From Haladaptatus pallidirubidus (lineage in GTDB: Archaea; Halobacteriota; Halobacteria; Halobacteriales; Haladaptataceae): a stretch of DNA of 64,000 bases. A program made the position numbers and the translations under genes. The DNA lies in contig NZ_CP085301.1 in the NCBI RefSeq assembly GCF_020700235.1, positions 3,596,001 through 3,660,000 of the forward strand, given 5' to 3'. Below are positions 60,057 through 64,000 of the stretch, one piece after another. Numbering within the stretch: the stretch's first letter is position 1; the number at the start of each line of letters is the position of its first letter. Under the pieces are notes generated by a model, which made no database searches, was not told the DNA's origin, and worked only from the letters and a program-made list of their open reading frames with translations.

Positions 60057-61127
60057 TTACAGCAAGAGTGACTCACAGAGCGCTTCGAACCCGTCCTCGT
60101 TGCAGATACGTCGCTGATGCTCCGCACCGCTTTCTCCGTCGAAGATGTCGCCGATACCGGAAACGCCGAGTCGGTCACACTCTCGCCCGACGACTTCGGC
60201 GAGCGAGATTTCCCCGTCGCGGTCGCGGCGGATGAACGAAGCCTCGTGGCCGTAGCGCATCGCACGCCATTTGTTTTCGTCCAGCAGTTCCCTGCGGTGG
60301 CGGTAGCCCGTTTCGCCGTCCTCGTATCGCTCGACGAGGTCGATGATAAGCGCATGGGTGTACTCCACGAAGGCTAGCACGCGCTCCGGATCGGCCTGCC
60401 CGTCCGGCGTTCGAACCTCGACTGTTCCGTGACCCGAGTGCGGGCGCACGTCGTACCAGAGTTCGCCGCGGTCGTTTATCGACCCGTTTTCGACCATCAT
60501 GCGCTCGAACTCGGCAAACTCCTCGAAAGAGTCAAAATCGGACGGCATTCCGGTGTTCGGGAGCGCCTCGAAAATCTTGGCACGCGCAGACTGGAGGCCG
60601 GTGTCGTAGCCGTCCCAGTATGGCGAATTGGCGGACAGCGCCAGCATGACCGGGAGGTACCATCGAACTTCGTTCGCTACCCACACCGCGGCGTCGGCGT
60701 CGTCAACGCCGACGTGGACGTGCAGTCCCGCGGTCGTATTGCGGTGCTGCGGGAACTGAATCCGGTCAAGTTGCGCGCGATAGCGCTCTTTCTCGGCGTG
60801 TTTCAGTTCCCGCCACTTAGCACCCGGGTGGAGACCCGCCGCCGCGATACCAAATCCGTTCGAACCCGCGTGTTCGACGAGCGCCTCGCGGACTTCTCGA
60901 ACATCATTATCGACGTTTTCGAGCGTCGTTTTCGGCGTCTGTGTCTCGATGACGCATTTGAACAGTTCGTGGTCGAGACGGTCGTCCAGAATATTCGGGG
61001 GGTCGGTCTCGTAGACGAGTTCGTCAGTGCCCGCGGTCGGGACGCCTCGTTCGTCAACGACGAAGAACTCCTCTTCGACGCCGAGGGAACCCATTTCCGT
61101 GAAATTCTCGGCCGAACCCAAATCCAT
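60057..61127 (-). CDS. gshA: Glutamate-cysteine ligase, GCS2 family (356 aa)
   Basis: MGSLGVEEEFFVVDERGVPT (GVEEEF, the glutamate metal ligands), TTAGLHVHVGV (LHVHVG) and VRPHSGHGTVEVRTPDGQAD are the signature of GCS2/YbdK-type ligases. Length is normal. It makes gamma-glutamylcysteine, the main small thiol of haloarchaea, from Glu, Cys and ATP in the cytoplasm. All main motifs are intact. Confidence 0.9.
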   Translation of the reverse strand: MDLGSAENFTEMGSLGVEEEFFVVDERGVPTAGTDELVYETDPPNILDDRLDHELFKCVIETQTPKTTLENVDNDVREVREALVEHAGSNGFGIAAAGLHPGAKWRELKHAEKERYRAQLDRIQFPQHRNTTAGLHVHVGVDDADAAVWVANEVRWYLPVMLALSANSPYWDGYDTGLQSARAKIFEALPNTGMPSDFDSFEEFAEFERMMVENGSINDRGELWYDVRPHSGHGTVEVRTPDGQADPERVLAFVEYTHALIIDLVERYEDGETGYRHRRELLDENKWRAMRYGHEASFIRRDRDGEISLAEVVGRECDRLGVSGIGDIFDGESGAEHQRRICNEDGFEALCESLLL

Positions 61128-61178
61128 TTTCCGGAAATTAGCAACCGGACACGTAAATACTTCCGGAGACGGCGACCC

Positions 61179-61829
61179 CTACCGGGGAACCGCGACGACG
61201 CCGAGGTGGTCGGTGTGGAACGGTTCGAGTCGCTGGGTTTCCACGATTTCGTACGCTTCTTTCAGGGATTCTCTCGCGCGGTCGAATACGGTTTCTGGGT
61301 CGCTCGCCACGTCCTCGCTTCTAGCTTTTATAGCGAGGAGGAGTCGACCATCATCTGCTAGAAACTGTCTGTTCTCGCATGCAACCCGCGCCTGCCCGCG
61401 GGTTGCCACATCTTGTACGATAACATCAACGTCCGATTCGACGACGTGCGCGTAGGTCGCTGGTTTCCGTGCGTCCTTCAGCAGCGGAAACAGGTTGTTC
61501 CGTGAATCGGCCACATTCAACAGATCGCGGGTCGGGCGCGGTGCGAACTCGACCGCGTAGGTCGCGCCGGAAAAATCCGCGACGTGGCTCACGGTCGTTC
61601 CGCTGGCCCCGCCGAGGTAGAGCACCGTCTCGTCGCCTTGAAGCTCCGTATCCATCTCGCGTTCCAGCATCGCGGCCAACTTGGAACGTCGGGCGTCCCA
61701 GCACCGCCAATTGCCGTCGGTCGGTTCGCCGTAGACGGGCGACCCCTGCGTCGCCAGTCGGCTTTCACCCCCGAACTGCCTACGCTCGACACCCGCCGGG
61801 AGGTTATCGTCTTTTTTTGAGTCACTCAT
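61179..61829 (-). CDS. flpA: Fibrillarin-like 2'-O-methyltransferase (216 aa)
   Basis: ATG 61829 gives MSDSKKDDNLPAGVERRQFG. The SAM-binding region is VLYLGGASGTTVSHVADFSG, then VYAVEFAPR-like residues, VVESDVDVIVQDVATRGQAR and LLLAIKARSEDV. It is the catalytic subunit of the C/D box sRNP that methylates rRNA ribose. It overlaps nop5 by 8 bases, the usual archaeal pairing. Confidence 0.93.
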   Translation of the reverse strand: MSDSKKDDNLPAGVERRQFGGESRLATQGSPVYGEPTDGNWRCWDARRSKLAAMLEREMDTELQGDETVLYLGGASGTTVSHVADFSGATYAVEFAPRPTRDLLNVADSRNNLFPLLKDARKPATYAHVVESDVDVIVQDVATRGQARVACENRQFLADDGRLLLAIKARSEDVASDPETVFDRARESLKEAYEIVETQRLEPFHTDHLGVVAVPR

Positions 61830-62670
61830 TGTTCTCACCCCGCGACTGAATCGCATCCATTCGCCTATCGAGTTCCGCCTTCAGTTCGGGATTGTGTTCG
61901 CCCGAGTAGTGATCGATTCGCGCGCCGATAACGAGTTTTCCGGAGAGGGTTCGGGCCGCAGAGCCCCGCTCGCCGTGGGGTGCTCTCCGGACGTATTCGT
62001 GCGTGTAGAGAATCCCGTGCTTCGGCGAGGACGCGTGTCCGCGAAGATGCGCGAACAGGGCGTTTTCCGCCCCCAACACCTGCACCGTTCCGCCGGGCAT
62101 TTTCGCCAGCGATTCGAGACCTCCCGCCAGCGCGATGAGTCGCGCGGCGAGCACTGGTCCCGCGAGGTCGGAGAGGTTCGGCGCGACCGCTGGTGCCTGT
62201 CGCTCGACGAAACTCCGAAGTTCGTCGCGTTCGTCCGCGAGGTCTGCGACGCGCCGAGCCAATGAAACTACCTGTTCTTCGACCGGCGTCTCCGGATCCG
62301 TTTCTGCGAGCGTTTTCGCGTACTCGACGCCGGTTCCCGCGTCGGGATACAGAGTTCCGGCCCATTCCGCGACCCGTTCAGCGAGTTCGTTCGCTTCCGA
62401 TTCGCAGTCGTCCATCGCGCGAACCGCGTGAACCAGTTGTTGGTCGTCCGCGCGCTCGCGCTCCGTGACGGCCTCGCGGGTCGCCCGGATGCTGGCCGAG
62501 CGAAGCTTCGCGTAGTAGTCCGATTCGTCCTCCGCAAAGCCAGATTCGACGGCTTCGCTGGGCCAGTCGGCCGGGGCGTCCGCGCTCCCCTCTCGGATGG
62601 CGTTCACACCCCCGCCAGTGTCGTCCGGCGAGACGCCTGCGAACCATCCGTCGGCGTCTGATTCGGTCAT
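61822..62670 (-). CDS. Nop5 (NOP56/58-like) sRNP core protein (282 aa)
   Basis: Acidic N-terminus, a coiled-coil region (SLARRVADLADERDELRSFV) and the Nop domain (APNLSDLAGPVLAARLIALA, LAKMPGGTVQVLGAENALFA, KHGILYTHEYVRRAPHGERG) are clear. It bridges L7Ae and fibrillarin on C/D guide RNAs. The two genes form an operon. Confidence 0.93.
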   Translation of the reverse strand: MTESDADGWFAGVSPDDTGGGVNAIREGSADAPADWPSEAVESGFAEDESDYYAKLRSASIRATREAVTERERADDQQLVHAVRAMDDCESEANELAERVAEWAGTLYPDAGTGVEYAKTLAETDPETPVEEQVVSLARRVADLADERDELRSFVERQAPAVAPNLSDLAGPVLAARLIALAGGLESLAKMPGGTVQVLGAENALFAHLRGHASSPKHGILYTHEYVRRAPHGERGSAARTLSGKLVIGARIDHYSGEHNPELKAELDRRMDAIQSRGENNE

Positions 62671-63309
62671 GTCCGTGGGTTGTTCGGCGTCTCGTTTAAA
62701 CCTACGTTTACTATGGCAGGCGAAGGTACTTTTCGGGAGCTTGTGCGTTTGGGGTCCGTTTTCGGCCTCGAGTTGCTTTCTTCGTGGACTTTTACTGTTT
62801 CAGTTCGCCGCGTGTTCTGCGTTTCGTTCGAATGTGGTCTGCAATTTACGACTCCAAAATAACCGCCACCGCACCGCGCTCACGGCTTCGCCGTTCGCGA
62901 TTGAGATTTCGAAGAAAGCTCGTCCGCCCTTGATTACCCAGCCGAAAGGTCGCGTCAGCGCGTTCACACGAGCGCCGAACGACAGTGAGACGCGAGTACA
63001 ATCCCGCGCTGGCAAGAAGAAGCGGGGAGACTGCGATTGCGGAGGCGGTTTCATTGGAGTCGGCATACCTAGTGACGCGGTAACAAATGGAAATATTAGC
63101 AAGAATTGACAAAACTCTCCCGTGACCAAATTCGGTAAAGTCGGCAAGTCGCTACTCTCTATCCACGTCCAATTTCTCTATTCCGACTTCGTACACTAAA
63201 CGAATCAAAACGAACTCCAGGACACCAAAAACAATCGTCGTGAAGTCGCTCATTCAACCGTTTTGACCGCGATGACAGCCGTTAAGACCCGTCCCCAGAG
63301 TTGGCACCT
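62671..63309. other. Intergenic stretch without a supported gene
   Basis: About 640 bases between divergent genes. ORFs in several frames are short and of poor codon quality. It should contain the nop5 promoter and, near 63240-63300, that of the methyltransferase. No repeat or RNA gene stands out. Confidence 0.5.
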
Positions 63310-64000
63310 ATGGCCGGTCTCTACGCGCATCCTGACTACTACGAAATCGCCTTCGATTTCCGCGACGTCGCCGCCGAAGTGGATTTCTTCGAAACTTGCA
63401 TCGACCGATTCGGCGACGGAGCGACCGACGCGGACTCGGTGCTCGAAGTCGCTTGCGGCCCCTCGCCCCATCTCCTCGAATTCGACGCTCGCGGATACGA
63501 TTTTACCGGACTCGACGAATCCTCGGAGATGATTTCCTACTCCATCGAAAAGGCCCGCGAGAACGACATCGAGGCGACGTTCCTCCGACGAAACGTAGCC
63601 GATTTCTACCTCCCGGAGCGCGTCGATTTCGCCTTCTGTGCCCTCGGGTCGCTCTACCTAGATTCGAACGACGCGCTTCGGTCGCACCTCGAATCCGTCG
63701 GAGATTCCCTTACTGGGGGATCGATCTACTGCATCGACGGGTCAATCGACTTTCCGGGCGGTACCTCCTCTGAACACGAATGGGAGACGACGCGGGGCGA
63801 CACGACCGTCGAGTTCAGGATCGACCAACAACCGACGAACGCGGCAGAACAGTTGGTTCGCCAGACGGTTACGACGAAGGTGACGGACGGCGACGAGACG
63901 CACCGATTTCGGGAAGAGGACGAAATTAAGACCTTCGCACCCCAAGAGTTCCGCATGGTGGTCGAGGACAGCGATTTCGAGCACGTCGGCTGGTTCGACA
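63310..64000 (+). CDS. Class I SAM-dependent methyltransferase, partial (230 residues seen)
   Basis: ATG 63310 begins MAGLYAHPDYYEIAFDFRDV. Motif I is VLEVACGPSPHLLEF, followed by YDFTGLDESSEMISYSIEKA and the post-motif VDFAFCALGSLYLDS. This matches small-molecule methyltransferases of the Methyltransf_25 type. The substrate is not visible, and the gene runs past the window end. Confidence 0.85.
   Translation, partial: MAGLYAHPDYYEIAFDFRDVAAEVDFFETCIDRFGDGATDADSVLEVACGPSPHLLEFDARGYDFTGLDESSEMISYSIEKARENDIEATFLRRNVADFYLPERVDFAFCALGSLYLDSNDALRSHLESVGDSLTGGSIYCIDGSIDFPGGTSSEHEWETTRGDTTVEFRIDQQPTNAAEQLVRQTVTTKVTDGDETHRFREEDEIKTFAPQEFRMVVEDSDFEHVGWFD

Noticed and set aside
62680..62862. 60-codon plus-strand ORF after nop5
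   Set aside because: Phe/Val-rich, non-acidic, no ribosome or promoter signal and no family resemblance.

Overview
The window comes from a haloarchaeal chromosome. The proteins are strongly acidic, many genes have no Shine-Dalgarno and start close to a TATA-like box, one secreted protein carries a twin-arginine signal, and the housekeeping genes are archaeal: aIF1/SUI1, fibrillarin (flpA), Nop5, GCS2-type glutamate-cysteine ligase, a bacterio-opsin-activator-type HTH regulator and a DUF35/thiolase pair. The genus cannot be fixed from the sequence alone.

Left flank (1-9859): a partial HAD hydrolase, a frameshifted CobW GTPase, an Eis-like acetyltransferase, a coiled-coil protein, a DUF35-thiolase operon, aIF1, an acyl-CoA synthetase, a DJ-1/PfpI protein and a Tat-secreted protein.

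Centre (about 9.86-51.15 kb): an integrated head-tail provirus (Caudoviricetes-like). A XerC/D-type recombinase with an RHH partner (DUF5805-like) stands at the left edge. Next comes a control region of small zinc-binding and DNA-binding proteins with divergent promoters and several operator-like repeats (11.5-17.5 kb). A long minus-strand late module follows; read in transcription order it holds TerS, TerL, a KTSC protein, portal, prohead protease/scaffold, HK97-type capsid, a metallophosphoesterase fusion, a beta-helix protein, tail tube, tail-assembly chaperone with a canonical G GGA AAC slippery site and a -1 extension, tape measure (interrupted by an in-frame TAG), distal tail proteins and three further tail-spike-like genes. 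A plus-strand cargo operon (RHH regulator, Wzy/WaaL-type O-antigen ligase-like membrane protein, two-TM protein) sits inside the tail-spike block and looks like a lysogenic-conversion cassette. Upstream of TerS is a structured non-coding stretch and an operon of more than ten overlapping small zinc-ribbon genes, headed by a 396-aa DNA-binding protein whose upstream region is full of palindromes. Related CCTTGCAG clusters occur at both edges of the element.

Right flank (51.15-64 kb): an AT-rich gene-free kilobase, then a run of damaged chromosomal genes (DUF389 protein, alpha/beta hydrolase, kynureninase, coiled-coil protein) mixed with intact ones. It ends in an apparently healthy block: VOC dioxygenase-like protein, HTH regulator, gshA, flpA-nop5 and the start of a methyltransferase. 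The lesions beside the element, together with the amber codon in the tape measure and a frameshift in the SWIM gene, suggest local decay; assembly error remains an alternative for the single-base events.
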